From Mangrovimonas sp. TPBH4 (GTDB lineage: Bacteria > Bacteroidota > Bacteroidia > Flavobacteriales > Flavobacteriaceae), in contig NZ_LBIO01000043.1 of the NCBI RefSeq assembly GCF_001280505.1, positions 62,001 to 126,000 on the forward strand: DNA of 64,000 nt, in the 5' to 3' direction. Numbering within the stretch: the first letter of the stretch is position 1; every line of letters starts with the position of its first letter. The notes below the pieces were generated by a model. The model did no database searches, was not told where the DNA came from, and saw only the letters and a list, made by a program, of their open reading frames with translations. Shown in pieces: positions 42,658 to 52,191 of the stretch. Made by a program: the position numbers and the translations under genes.

Positions 42658-44826
42658 ATGATAAGCATTCATAAAAAAACATTACAGGATATTGAATTCA
42701 ATGTTGTACTCTCTCAAGTATCTGAACATTGTATTACGGATTTAGGAAAAACCGAAACCTTAAAAATTGTACCGTTTCCTGATAGAGAAACTTTACATAT
42801 GGAATTGGGATTTACCAATGAATATTTGTCGTCCTTTTATAATGAAAACCGCATACCAAATCATGGCTTCGATTCCATTGCAAAAGAACTCAAGTTTTTG
42901 AATCTAGAAGGTGCTTTTCTAGATCCTTATGGTTTCAAAAAACTCGTGAACATTTCTGTTACCACCAACGAAATATTGACGTTCTTAAAGAAGTTTGAAG
43001 AATATTACCCTAGTTTAAGTAAAAATGCTGCCTCTATTAAAATCACCAAAGTTCTCATTGATAAAATAAACACTATCATAGACAGATTTGGGGATATTAA
43101 GGATCATGCCAGCGAGCATCTTTACGAGATTAGACAAGCCATTAACCTAGTTAGGGGAAAAATAAACCAAAGTTTTGCTACTGCCTTAAATGCCTATGCC
43201 AGTCAAGATTATTTGGATGACATTAGAGAGAGTGTCATAGAAAACAAACGCGTTTTGGCCGTTAAGGCTATGTACCGCCGAAAGGTAAAAGGGAGTATTT
43301 TAGGCACCAGTAAAACAGGTAGTATTATTTATATTCAACCTGAAGCCACTTTTCAACATGTTCGAGAGCTTAACAATCTGGAATTTGATGAAAAGGAAGA
43401 AATAGAACGTATTTTGAAAGCTCTTACAGAGTTCACAAGGCCCTTCGTAGCTCTTTTAGAGCGATATCAAACATTTCTGGTAAAAATGGATGTGGTTTAT
43501 GCCAAGGCAAAATACGCTCAATCCATGAATGCTGTTTTACCCGAAATAAATGACACAAAAACTTACAATGTAAAGGATGCCTTCCACCCTTTGTTGTGGC
43601 TTTCCAATAAGAAAAAAGGCCTAAAAACATATCCTCAAAGTATAGAACTTAATTCTGAAAATAGGATTATCGTCATTTCTGGGCCCAATGCAGGAGGAAA
43701 AAGTATCACATTGAAAACCATCGGGATTCTTCAGGCCATGCTACAAAGTGGCATGTTGATTCCAGTACATGAACGTAGCTCTGTATGTTTGTTCGATAGA
43801 ATCCTTACCGATATTGGAGATAACCAATCCATAGAAAACCATTTGAGCACTTACAGCTACAGACTGAAGCAAATGAATTACTTCCTGAAAAAGTGCAATC
43901 AAAACACCTTGTTCTTGATTGATGAATTTGGTACGGGAAGTGATCCTGAATTGGGAGGTGCTTTGGCTGAAACTTTCTTGGAAGAGTTTTATCATAGGGA
44001 AGCATATGGGATTATAACCACCCACTACTCCAACTTAAAAATATTGGCCAATGAGTTGCCCTACATGCAAAATGCCAATATGATGTTCGATGAAAGGAGT
44101 TTGGAACCCATGTTCAAATTGGTATTGGGCCAAGCAGGAAGCTCCTTTACCTTTGAAGTTGCCCAGAAAAATGGCATTCCCTATAGTTTAATCAATAGAG
44201 CCAAAAAGAAAATTGAACGTGGCAAAGTGAGGTTCGATCAAACCATTGCCAAACTTCAAAAGGAACGCTCCAAATTGGAGAAAACCGAAAGATCCTTAAA
44301 AGTCAACGAACAGAAAAAGCAAAATGAAGCGGAACGATTGGAGGAAATCAATTCCAGAATCCAAAAAAAACTGGAAAGTTACCAAGAACTATACGACAGC
44401 AACCAACGCTTGATCTATTTAGGGCAAAAGGTAAATGAACTTTCTGAAGCTTATTTTGAAAATAAAAAGAAGCGGCAACTTATGGACGAATTATTCAAAT
44501 TGGTCCAAATAGAAAATTCCAAACGCAAACGGGTTTCTGCCAAGAAGAAAAAAGAGCAAAAAGCTAAAGAACAAAAAGTAAAAAAAGAGGCTGAAAAAAA
44601 AGTAGAAGAAATTCGACAAAAGAAAAAAGTAGAAAAGCAAAAAGCAGCCCAACAACCTCCTAAACCAAAAGTAGCCTTAAAAGTTGGAGATCGGGTAAGA
44701 ATGGAAGATGGTAAAGCTGTTGGAAGCATTGATAAAATAGAAAAAAATAAGGCCACCGTTAATTATGGTATTTTTACAACAAGTGTAAATATTGATCAAT
44801 TAGAGCTTGTTCAAAGAAAAAAATGA
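42658..44826 (+). CDS. MutS2-like ATPase without Smr domain
   Basis: 722 residues. Starts MISIHKKTLQDIEFNVVLSQVS as MutS2 does (no mismatch-recognition domain), has the core/lever helices and the ATPase with Walker A ISGPNAGGKSITLKTIG (about 341), signature DNQSIENHLSTYSYRL and Walker B FLIDEFGTGSDPELGG. A long Lys/Glu coiled coil (about 515-665) ends in a KOW-like barrel (LKVGDRVRMEDGKAVGSIDKI). The C-terminal Smr nuclease domain found in many MutS2 proteins is absent. It may clear branched DNA or collided ribosomes, by analogy. The stop overlaps the next start by 4 bp. Confidence 0.88.
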   Translation: MISIHKKTLQDIEFNVVLSQVSEHCITDLGKTETLKIVPFPDRETLHMELGFTNEYLSSFYNENRIPNHGFDSIAKELKFLNLEGAFLDPYGFKKLVNISVTTNEILTFLKKFEEYYPSLSKNAASIKITKVLIDKINTIIDRFGDIKDHASEHLYEIRQAINLVRGKINQSFATALNAYASQDYLDDIRESVIENKRVLAVKAMYRRKVKGSILGTSKTGSIIYIQPEATFQHVRELNNLEFDEKEEIERILKALTEFTRPFVALLERYQTFLVKMDVVYAKAKYAQSMNAVLPEINDTKTYNVKDAFHPLLWLSNKKKGLKTYPQSIELNSENRIIVISGPNAGGKSITLKTIGILQAMLQSGMLIPVHERSSVCLFDRILTDIGDNQSIENHLSTYSYRLKQMNYFLKKCNQNTLFLIDEFGTGSDPELGGALAETFLEEFYHREAYGIITTHYSNLKILANELPYMQNANMMFDERSLEPMFKLVLGQAGSSFTFEVAQKNGIPYSLINRAKKKIERGKVRFDQTIAKLQKERSKLEKTERSLKVNEQKKQNEAERLEEINSRIQKKLESYQELYDSNQRLIYLGQKVNELSEAYFENKKKRQLMDELFKLVQIENSKRKRVSAKKKKEQKAKEQKVKKEAEKKVEEIRQKKKVEKQKAAQQPPKPKVALKVGDRVRMEDGKAVGSIDKIEKNKATVNYGIFTTSVNIDQLELVQRKK

Positions 44827-45239
44827 CAACAATACCCACAAATAAAGAATTGATTCTATTTGATGGCGTTTGCAATCTATGCAATACCTCCATACAATAC
44901 GTCATTAAGCATGACAAGATGAATCGGTTTGTATTTGCGGCCCTGCAAAGCGACCTTGGAAAATCAATCATTGAAAAGCACGGGATTGATACCTCCAAGA
45001 TAGATTCTATTTTATTGCACACCCCAAGTGAAAAAATCTACTATAAATCTACCGCAGCTCTTAAAATAGCCTCGAAATTAGGGGTTCCAATTTCCATTAT
45101 GGGTGTTTTTTTGATTGTTCCAGCTTTCATCAGAAATTGGGTGTACGATGTCATTGCCAAAAATCGCTACAAATGGTTTGGCAAAAAAGAATCGTGCATG
45201 ATTCCTACCCCTGAGCTGGCCTCAAAATTCCTTAGTTAA
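44823..45239 (+). CDS. DCC-family (DUF393) thiol-disulfide protein
   Basis: 138 residues with the DCC motif LILFDGVCNLCNTSIQYVIKHD, whose DGxCxxC gives the family its name, followed by FAALQS. Predicted thioredoxin-like fold; biochemical role poorly known. Overlap of ATGA with the MutS2-like gene shows a coupled pair. Confidence 0.88.
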   Translation: MTTIPTNKELILFDGVCNLCNTSIQYVIKHDKMNRFVFAALQSDLGKSIIEKHGIDTSKIDSILLHTPSEKIYYKSTAALKIASKLGVPISIMGVFLIVPAFIRNWVYDVIAKNRYKWFGKKESCMIPTPELASKFLS

Positions 45240-45378
45240 AACATTTGGATTCATAAAATTCGTACATTAACGACATAATGATCTGATTATTAAAATTTTA
45301 TTGTAATTTTAATAAGCCGCCTAAATTTTTAATTCTGGCGGAACCAGAACCTTATTATTAATCCATTTTTAACTCCTT

Positions 45379-46050
45379 ATGAAAAATACCTTAAAGATCA
45401 TTTCGGTTTTAATGTTGTTCATTTTCCTTACCAGCTGTTCAAGTAGTATCAAAGTGTTGGATTCTTGGAAATCTGACAACGTAGCGCAAATCAAGGACAA
45501 CAATGTTTTGGTAATTGCCAGAACGGATAACAATCAGGCGCGTATTGCCTTTGAACGGGATATTGCGGATAAATTAATTAGCAATGGAACAAAGGCCACC
45601 CCTAGCTATTCCGTATTGCCATCTACCATAAAACTGGAAGAAAAGCATACCGAAGCAGAGCTTGAAAACTTCAAGACTTTCTTAAAAAATGAAGGATACA
45701 ATGCGGTTGTTTTAACGGTAATCAAAGACTATCAAGAGGCATCAAAAACCTATACTGATGGTGGCTACTATGCAGGAGCAACCTACCCAAGTTACTATCC
45801 AGGTTATTATGGTGGATTTTATGGATACTACGCACATCCGATGTCTTACTCTACCTATGGAAGTTATACACCAATGACCTCTACAACAGTTACCCAAAAA
45901 ACATTCATTTTGGAAACTGTGGCCTATGACCTTGACCAAGTAGATGGTAAGCAATTGGTCGCTGTGGTAACCACCAAAATCGAAGATCCACAGAGCGTTA
46001 CCAAAAATGCCGAAAAATATACCGAGGAAATTGCCAAAGCACTGAAATAA
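45379..46050 (+). CDS. lipoprotein with Tyr/Gly-rich stretch
   Basis: 223 residues; lipobox LTSC (Cys20). The middle segment (about 130-165) is a Tyr/Gly/Pro-rich run (GGYYAGATYPSYYPGYYGG), the ends are ordinary alpha/beta sequence. It resembles DUF4136-like outer-membrane lipoproteins of Bacteroidota. Function unknown. A hairpin (CCGCC/GGCGG, 45317-45341) lies in the 5' leader, and a strong terminator follows. Confidence 0.7.
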   Translation: MKNTLKIISVLMLFIFLTSCSSSIKVLDSWKSDNVAQIKDNNVLVIARTDNNQARIAFERDIADKLISNGTKATPSYSVLPSTIKLEEKHTEAELENFKTFLKNEGYNAVVLTVIKDYQEASKTYTDGGYYAGATYPSYYPGYYGGFYGYYAHPMSYSTYGSYTPMTSTTVTQKTFILETVAYDLDQVDGKQLVAVVTTKIEDPQSVTKNAEKYTEEIAKALK

Positions 46051-46076
46051 CAGCGTTTCATTCTTACAAATCCAAT

Positions 46077-46110
46077 AAAAAAGGTCTTGATGTTTATCAA
46101 GACCTTTTTT
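46077..46110. terminator. intrinsic terminator after the lipoprotein gene
   Basis: AAAAAAGGTCTTGAT (46077-46091), loop GTTT, ATCAAGACCTTTTTT (46096-46110); perfect 15-bp stem. Confidence 0.85.
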
Positions 46111-46433
46111 AACAATTAACAACTAATTAAAAACTAATTTAACTCTATAAATAACGCTTAAAACCAACCTCTTAGTAAAAAACATTATTCTTTAACCATT
46201 TTAAAATTACATATTCAATCTTTTTTTTGTTAAAATTATCGTTTAGTGGCAAAAATAATTGATTAACATATGGAAATTGCAAATATCTTCCATGAACAAC
46301 CATTTTTCACAAATATGTTAGACATTAAACTAACCGAACGAGGTATTTCACCTAGCAAATTGCAAGCTTAACTCATTTACCTTTTCCTACAACCTTATTA
46401 CATGATAGTTTTATCATATTAAAAATCACTATC
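46111..46433. other. AT-rich intergenic region
   Basis: Nothing convincing. A 33-codon frame at 46270-46371 (MEIANIFHEQ...) has no supporting context. ATGATAGTTTTATCATATT near 46402-46420 contains a small ATGATA/TATCAT inverted repeat just before the MuiA start. Confidence 0.4.
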
Positions 46434-48587
46434 ATGAAAACATCTTTTATTTTTTTCTTGTTCCTCACTACCTTTTGCTTAGCAAATACAAACGATACAG
46501 ATACTTCCTTAAAGGAAGTCACCGTCTACCTTGATGGTGCTCAAATTACCAGAGCCGCCACAATTCAGATACCTGTTGGCAATTCGGAATATACCTTCCA
46601 CAAACTTTCCCCTTATATTCAAGAAAGCAGTATTCAAATCTCTGGATTACAGAATGCATCCATTCTTTCTATCAACTATGGGATCAACTATCTTTCCAAA
46701 CAACCAAAAACCAAAGAAATAGAAGCCCTTCAGAAGCAAATAAAATCCATTTTGGATCAAATTCAATTTGAAGATGATTTAATTGCTGGGTATAAAGAAG
46801 AATTGTCTATCATTCAACAAAATCGTCATTTGGGCAGTGATACTCAAGTGGTTTCTCTGGAAAAACTGAAGCAGTTTGCCGCTTATTACAGACAACGAAT
46901 TACCGAAGTGAATACCTTGATCTATGAATCCTACAAAAAGAAAAGGGATTACGAAGAAGACATTGCCGACATTAGAAAACAGCTTCAAGAATATAATGTT
47001 GAAGAAAAAGTTCAGACTGGAGAAATCAAAGTAAAATTCAATACCACAAAACCAACCACACTTAATATCACTTTAAAATATAATGTTAACAATGCGGGAT
47101 GGTTCCCTACCTACGATTTAAAAGCGAACAGTATCAATGCTCCCATTGACATGCAATATAAGGCACATGTATACCAAAACACAGGAGTAGATTGGGACGA
47201 TATAAAAGTGACGCTTTCCACCAGCGATCCCAACACCAATAATGAAAAACCAGATCTAGATCCTAAACACCTAAATTTTATATCTAGAAATAGTCATTAC
47301 AAAAGAACACGAGCCACAAAAAGCTATAATTACAAATACAACCCAATGGTACAAACCGTATCTGGCATTGTAACTTCTGCCGCAGATGGATTACCTCTAC
47401 CAGGCGTAAACGTTATGGAAAAAGGAACCAACAATGGCGCACAAACCGATTTTGATGGTAAATATACCTTGCGAACCACTGGAGGCAAAGAGCTTGTATT
47501 TTCCTTTGTGAGTATGATGACGGAAGAACTTCCTATTCATTCCAGCATTATGAATGTAGCCTTGGAAGAAGATTTGGAAAGCTTTGAGGAAACTGTTGTT
47601 GTCGCTTATGGCACTGTAAGAAAATTTGACGACACTACTCCTGGCTATAAAAACAAAGTGCAGGCCATGATGGATTCTGAAGACTTTGATGATGTTTCAT
47701 ACACAGGAGCAGTTAGTACTCTTCAAGGAAAAACCGCTGGGCTTAACGTGAAAATTAGAGGCATTAATTCTATCTCTAATTATAGTGAACCTCTTTATAT
47801 TCTTGATGGAGTTCCTATCTCTGAAAAAGAATTTGAAAACATTTCACCAAACAGTATCGATTCTGTTGAAATCTTGAAAGGTGCCGAAGCTTCAGGGCTC
47901 TATGGAAGTAGAACATCTGATGGAGTCATTATGATTTCTACAAAAAAACTTACCGCTACAGGAGAAGTTATCGAAGAAGGCATTACCAACAAGCGTTTCG
48001 AAATCCAAAAGGCTTATAGCATGCCATCCAATGGAGATATTACTGTGATTGAAATTGATAAATTCTCCATTCCGGCCACCTACTCCTATTATGCGGCTCC
48101 AATATTGAATGAAAATGTTTTTCTAACGGCCAAAATTGACAATTGGGAACAGTACAACTTACTGCCGGCTGAAGCGAATGTTTACTTTGAAGGCAGCTAT
48201 TCTGGGAAAACCAATATCAATCCACAAACTACTACAGATACCTTAACCGTATCGCTTGGGGTTGATCCTAACGTGGTGGTTAAACGAAATCAAGTGAATG
48301 ATTTTAAAAAGACCAATTTCATTGGGAATAACAGGATTATCAATAAAATGTATGAATTGGAACTTAAAAACAATAAACAGACTCCCATCGATATTGTGAT
48401 TATGGACCGTATTCCAATCAGTCAGAATAAGGATATTAAAGTTGAGGATATCGAAACAGGAACCTCTCAATACAATGATAAAAAAGGTCTGATGGAATGG
48501 CAAACCGTATTAGCTCCAGGCGGCACGGATACTTTCAAGTTTTCATATTCGGTTAAATATCCCAAATACAGACAAGTTAACCTATAA
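46434..48587 (+). CDS. MuiA-family (DUF4140/DUF4139) protein with inserted SusC-like regulatory and plug domains
   Basis: 717 residues, signal peptide ending CLANTND. N-terminal DUF4140 (KEVTVYLDGAQITRAATI), a coiled coil at about 95-190, then the DUF4139 domain from about 200 (LKYNVNNAGWFPTYDLKA). Between about 305 and 505 DUF4139 is interrupted by a carboxypeptidase-regulatory-like domain (VSGIVTSAADGLPLPGVNV, TDFDGKYTLRTT) and a TonB-dependent-receptor plug (ETVVVAYGTVRK, PLYILDGVPISE, LYGSRTSDGVIMIST) with no beta-barrel after it. DUF4139 then resumes to the end (QKAYSMPSNGDITVIEIDKFSIPA). Function unknown; probably surface or periplasmic. Confidence 0.85.
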   Translation: MKTSFIFFLFLTTFCLANTNDTDTSLKEVTVYLDGAQITRAATIQIPVGNSEYTFHKLSPYIQESSIQISGLQNASILSINYGINYLSKQPKTKEIEALQKQIKSILDQIQFEDDLIAGYKEELSIIQQNRHLGSDTQVVSLEKLKQFAAYYRQRITEVNTLIYESYKKKRDYEEDIADIRKQLQEYNVEEKVQTGEIKVKFNTTKPTTLNITLKYNVNNAGWFPTYDLKANSINAPIDMQYKAHVYQNTGVDWDDIKVTLSTSDPNTNNEKPDLDPKHLNFISRNSHYKRTRATKSYNYKYNPMVQTVSGIVTSAADGLPLPGVNVMEKGTNNGAQTDFDGKYTLRTTGGKELVFSFVSMMTEELPIHSSIMNVALEEDLESFEETVVVAYGTVRKFDDTTPGYKNKVQAMMDSEDFDDVSYTGAVSTLQGKTAGLNVKIRGINSISNYSEPLYILDGVPISEKEFENISPNSIDSVEILKGAEASGLYGSRTSDGVIMISTKKLTATGEVIEEGITNKRFEIQKAYSMPSNGDITVIEIDKFSIPATYSYYAAPILNENVFLTAKIDNWEQYNLLPAEANVYFEGSYSGKTNINPQTTTDTLTVSLGVDPNVVVKRNQVNDFKKTNFIGNNRIINKMYELELKNNKQTPIDIVIMDRIPISQNKDIKVEDIETGTSQYNDKKGLMEWQTVLAPGGTDTFKFSYSVKYPKYRQVNL

Positions 48588-48596
48588 AAGTCCTCA

Positions 48597-48730
48597 AAAT
48601 CCCAGCACGATCAAATCAACTTAAGCCTGTCTTCCGTTAGGCAGGAACCTCTTAAGTTCCCAAGTGAGACATGTCTAATCTTCCTTGGGTAGCGAAAATT
48701 GCTAGAGCCATCGTGTTGGGATTTCTTTTT
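48597..48730 (+). ncRNA. predicted structured RNA element with terminator-like closing stem
   Basis: AAATCCCAGCACGAT (48597-48611) pairs with ATCGTGTTGGGATTT (48710-48724): 15 bp with one G-U, followed by CTTTTTT on the + strand. Inside, a hairpin with AACTTAAG/CTTAAGTT outer and CCTGTCT/AGGCAGG inner stems (about 48619-48657), a second with CCCAAG/CTTGGG enclosing AGACATGTCT (about 48659-48689), and a short TAGC/GCTA hairpin (48690-48704) form a multibranch fold. It could be an independent small RNA, the 3' UTR of the MuiA gene, or a palindromic repeat (REP-like), as GGCAGG palindromes are common in Flavobacteria. Not identified. Confidence 0.55.
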
Positions 48731-48764
48731 TAATAAAACTATAGTAGCTTTCGAAGGTGAAACA

Positions 48765-49598
48765 TTAAGCCTCAGTTAACGAACCCCATTCGGTCCAAGA
48801 ACCATCGTATACCGAAATATGATTATACCCAGACAATTCTGCGCCCAAAGCCAAAATACAGGCCGTAATTCCTGATCCGCAGGAAAACGTGATACCATCT
48901 TCAGGTTTTGCTAAAGCAGCAAATAGCGCTTTTAAAGATTCTACATCTTTAAACACACCATTCTCTAACAAGTCTGTGTAAGGTAAATTCACCGAATTAG
49001 GAATAGAACCACTTCGCAAACCAGCTCTTGGTTCCACTGCCAAACCCTTAAATCTACTTTCCAAACGCGCATCGATGATGGTTTGAACACCTTCTTTGGA
49101 TTCCTTCAACATATCCTCAAAAAACTTCATGTATTGTGGACGGTAAGTAGCTTTGAAATTTCCTTTGGGACCATTATAAACTGTTTTAGGTTCAACTGCA
49201 AAACCTGACTTGATCCATTCTGGAAGTCCGCCATCCAACACGGCTACCTTATCATAGCCAAAAGCTTTAAAAAGCCACCAGACTCTTGCACTTGAATAAA
49301 TCCCCTCATCGTCATAAACCACAATAGCACTGTCATTGTTGATTCCCAAATTTTGAGCTTCCAAAACAAATTGCGCTTCCGAAGGAAATGTATTTGGAAA
49401 TTCACCAGAAGCATCACTGAATTTCTGTTTCAAATCAAAAAAACGAGCATGCGGAATCTGTTCTTCTGATTTCCCTTTAGCATTCGTTGCTACGGCCTTT
49501 GGAATCGTGGCATCCAATACTATTAAATTAGGAGCCTCCAAATGTGTATTAAGCCACTCGGCTGTCACCAACGGGTTTGGTATTGCAATAGATTCCAT
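48765..49598 (-). CDS. sseA: 3-mercaptopyruvate/thiosulfate sulfurtransferase (tandem rhodanese)
   Basis: 277 residues with two rhodanese domains; the second holds the active Cys in FSCGSGITACILALGAEL, the CGSG[IV]T motif of mercaptopyruvate sulfurtransferases. First domain has DATIPKAVATNAKG and HARFFDLKQKFSD. It moves sulfane sulfur from mercaptopyruvate to thiols or cyanide. It follows the symporter by 22 bp and is the last gene of the run with aroC. Confidence 0.9.
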   Translation of the reverse strand: MESIAIPNPLVTAEWLNTHLEAPNLIVLDATIPKAVATNAKGKSEEQIPHARFFDLKQKFSDASGEFPNTFPSEAQFVLEAQNLGINNDSAIVVYDDEGIYSSARVWWLFKAFGYDKVAVLDGGLPEWIKSGFAVEPKTVYNGPKGNFKATYRPQYMKFFEDMLKESKEGVQTIIDARLESRFKGLAVEPRAGLRSGSIPNSVNLPYTDLLENGVFKDVESLKALFAALAKPEDGITFSCGSGITACILALGAELSGYNHISVYDGSWTEWGSLTEA

Positions 49599-49620
49599 AT
49601 CCAGTAATTTAAATTATGAT

Positions 49621-50925
49621 TTATTTTTTAGGGTAGTTATCGTCCCAATTCCTTACATGCGGCTCCCCAAGTTTTCCAACCGATTTAGCCACAATCATAG
49701 ATACCGCAGCATCGCCAGTTACATTTACTGTGGTACGGCACATATCCAAAGGTCGGTCTACCGCAAATATCAATGCCAAACCAGCCTCTGGGATTCCTGC
49801 CTGCGCCAAAACAATCACTAACATTACCATACCGGCACCTGGCACTGCAGCACTCCCTATAGACGCTAAAGTGGCCGTAGCAATAATACCCAATTGCACA
49901 CCAAACGATAAGTCCATCCCAAATGTTTGTGCAATGAAAACCGCAGCCACGGCTTGGTACAAACTGGTCCCGTCCATATTGATGGTGGCTCCAATTGGCA
50001 ATACAAAACTAGTTACCTCCTCTTCTACTCCCAAATGTTCCTCAACACGCTCCATGGTTACCGGGAGGGTTGCCGCACTACTACTGGTTGAAAACCCCAA
50101 TAACTGAGCTGGTGCGATTCCGTTTAAAAAAAATAAGGGCGACTTTTTAGTAAATAGAAATACCAATATGGTGTACACCAACATCATCAACAACAATCCC
50201 AAAACCACACAGAAGGCATACCAGCCCAAGGCAGCAAATAAATCGGTGCTGGGAGATTCCACCACTAAAGCAGCCAAAAGTGCAAAAACACCATAAGGCG
50301 CAAATAACATAATCAAGTCAATGAGTTTTAGAATGACTTCATTAAAACTATCGAAGAATAATTTCACAGGCTGTGCTTTTTCCTCTGGAATTAGGATGAG
50401 CCCAATGCCAAAAATTATGGCGAAGAAAATCACCTGAAGCATGTTACCATTGTCACTGGCCGCATTGAAAATGTTACTCGGTACAATATCTTCCAAGGCC
50501 TGTAAAGGCCCCGCATTTTTTTGTTTTTCGGCCGCGGCAATTTTAGAATCGGCATCTCCTTTATAACTCTCCACAAGTTCTGTGCGCGTCGCCTCGGTTA
50601 TCGAAGATCCCGGTTTTATAAAATTCACCACCAGCAGCCCAATAGAAACGGCAATGACTGTAGTGAAAATATAAAGGCCAATGGTACGTCCTCCCATTTT
50701 GGATAATTTTGAAATATCCTTTAAATCGGAGACACCTTTTATCAGTGAGGCCAAAATTAACGGCACAGCGATAAGCTTTAGCAAATTGATAAAAATGGTT
50801 CCAAAGGGTTTGATCCAATCGGTAATGAAGCTACTACCCCATTCAAATTTTGCCATGATTAGGGCGAAAACCACCCCTAAAACCATTCCTAAAATTATTT
50901 GCCAATGCAAAGCAAGTTTCTTCAT
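49621..50925 (-). CDS. dicarboxylate/amino-acid:cation symporter (DAACS family)
   Basis: 434 residues with the family hairpin signature SSSAATLPVTMERVEEHLGV and the cation site IGATINMDGTSLYQA, plus about eight membrane helices and RPLDMCRTTVNVTGDAA at the substrate-binding helix. The motif MxRTxxNVxGDA is fully kept (Arg and Asp bind amino or carboxylate groups). It imports C4-dicarboxylates or glutamate/aspartate with Na+ or H+. It lies 15 bp after aroC. Confidence 0.93.
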   Translation of the reverse strand: MKKLALHWQIILGMVLGVVFALIMAKFEWGSSFITDWIKPFGTIFINLLKLIAVPLILASLIKGVSDLKDISKLSKMGGRTIGLYIFTTVIAVSIGLLVVNFIKPGSSITEATRTELVESYKGDADSKIAAAEKQKNAGPLQALEDIVPSNIFNAASDNGNMLQVIFFAIIFGIGLILIPEEKAQPVKLFFDSFNEVILKLIDLIMLFAPYGVFALLAALVVESPSTDLFAALGWYAFCVVLGLLLMMLVYTILVFLFTKKSPLFFLNGIAPAQLLGFSTSSSAATLPVTMERVEEHLGVEEEVTSFVLPIGATINMDGTSLYQAVAAVFIAQTFGMDLSFGVQLGIIATATLASIGSAAVPGAGMVMLVIVLAQAGIPEAGLALIFAVDRPLDMCRTTVNVTGDAAVSMIVAKSVGKLGEPHVRNWDDNYPKK

Positions 50926-50940
50926 AGAATCATTGTTCTT

Positions 50941-52005
50941 TTAATGTTTATAAGATTTGTTGAGCAACATAAAATCGGCCAAAACCATAGCTGCCATAGC
51001 TTCTACAATGGGTATTGCCCTTGGCACCACACAAGGATCATGGCGCCCTTTCCCCTGCATTTCTACAAGTTCGCCTTCAGCATTCAACGCTTTCTGCTTT
51101 TGCATTACTGTAGCCACAGGTTTAAATGCCACTCTAAAATAAATATCCATGCCATTACTGATCCCTCCTTGAATTCCTCCAGAAAGATTTGTTTTGGTAG
51201 AACCATCAGGATTGAACAGATCGTTATGCTCACTTCCTTTCATTTTGGTGCCGCAAAACCCGCTTCCATACTCAAACCCTTTAACAGCATTGATGGACAG
51301 CATGGCTTTGCCCAGTTCGGCATGTAGTTTATCGAATACAGGTTCTCCCAAACCAACAGGCACATTTTGTATAACGCAAGTCACCGTTCCTCCAATGGTG
51401 TCGCCTTCTTTTCTAATTTCTTTGATTTTAGAAATCATTTTTGAAGCTACTTCATCATCTGGACAACGCACTGCATTAGTTTCAGTTTTGGAAAAATCAA
51501 GTGCTTGGTAAGGTTGTTCTAAATAAATATCTCCGACGGAAGATGTATAAGCGTTTATTGTAATTTCACCTAGGACTTGTTTAGCAATGGCGCCGGCAAC
51601 TACTCTCGAGGCAGTTTCTCGAGCAGAACTTCTACCTCCTCCACGATAGTCTCTGGTGCCATATTTTTGCTGATATGTATAATCGGCATGACTTGGACGA
51701 TAGACGTCCTTGATATGGCTGTAATCCTTGGACTTTTGATTGGTATTGTGAATGGTAAAACCAATAGGGGTTCCGGTAGTGGCACCTTCAAAAATACCGG
51801 ATAAAAATTCTACAGTATCTGGTTCTTTACGTTGGGTTACAATGTCTGATTGGCCAGGTTTTCTTCTGTCCAATTCTCGCTGAATTGCCTCAAAATCCAA
51901 TTGAATTCCAGGAGGGCAACCATCGATAACACCTCCAATTGCGATGCCGTGAGACTCGCCAAAAGTGGTGAGTTTAAATAACGTTCCAAAGGAATTTCCT
52001 GCCAT
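50941..52005 (-). CDS. aroC: chorismate synthase
   Basis: 354 residues. [20 protein letters not shown] and [18 protein letters not shown] are the first and second family signatures; [14 protein letters not shown] and [12 protein letters not shown] follow. It forms chorismate from EPSP using reduced FMN, the last step of the shikimate pathway. First gene of a leftward cluster with the symporter and sulfurtransferase. Confidence 0.98.
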   Translation of the reverse strand: MAGNSFGTLFKLTTFGESHGIAIGGVIDGCPPGIQLDFEAIQRELDRRKPGQSDIVTQRKEPDTVEFLSGIFEGATTGTPIGFTIHNTNQKSKDYSHIKDVYRPSHADYTYQQKYGTRDYRGGGRSSARETASRVVAGAIAKQVLGEITINAYTSSVGDIYLEQPYQALDFSKTETNAVRCPDDEVASKMISKIKEIRKEGDTIGGTVTCVIQNVPVGLGEPVFDKLHAELGKAMLSINAVKGFEYGSGFCGTKMKGSEHNDLFNPDGSTKTNLSGGIQGGISNGMDIYFRVAFKPVATVMQKQKALNAEGELVEMQGKGRHDPCVVPRAIPIVEAMAAMVLADFMLLNKSYKH

Positions 52006-52191
52006 ACTGCTATTATTTTATGCTAATGTAATTGGTTTCTTAGAGAATCAAAAAATTAAATTCCTAAAGCGGCTTTTTTCTTAATTCTCCCATAACAATA
52101 TCTTAACAAAATGCTCACGGTTAATTAATTACATCTTAATCTTTAAGTAATACAGAAAAGTGTTATTTGTAGTAATCAATCCATAACACTC

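Noticed and set aside
46270..46371. 33-codon frame before the MuiA gene
   Set aside because: No supporting leader, terminator or family; could be chance in AT-rich DNA.
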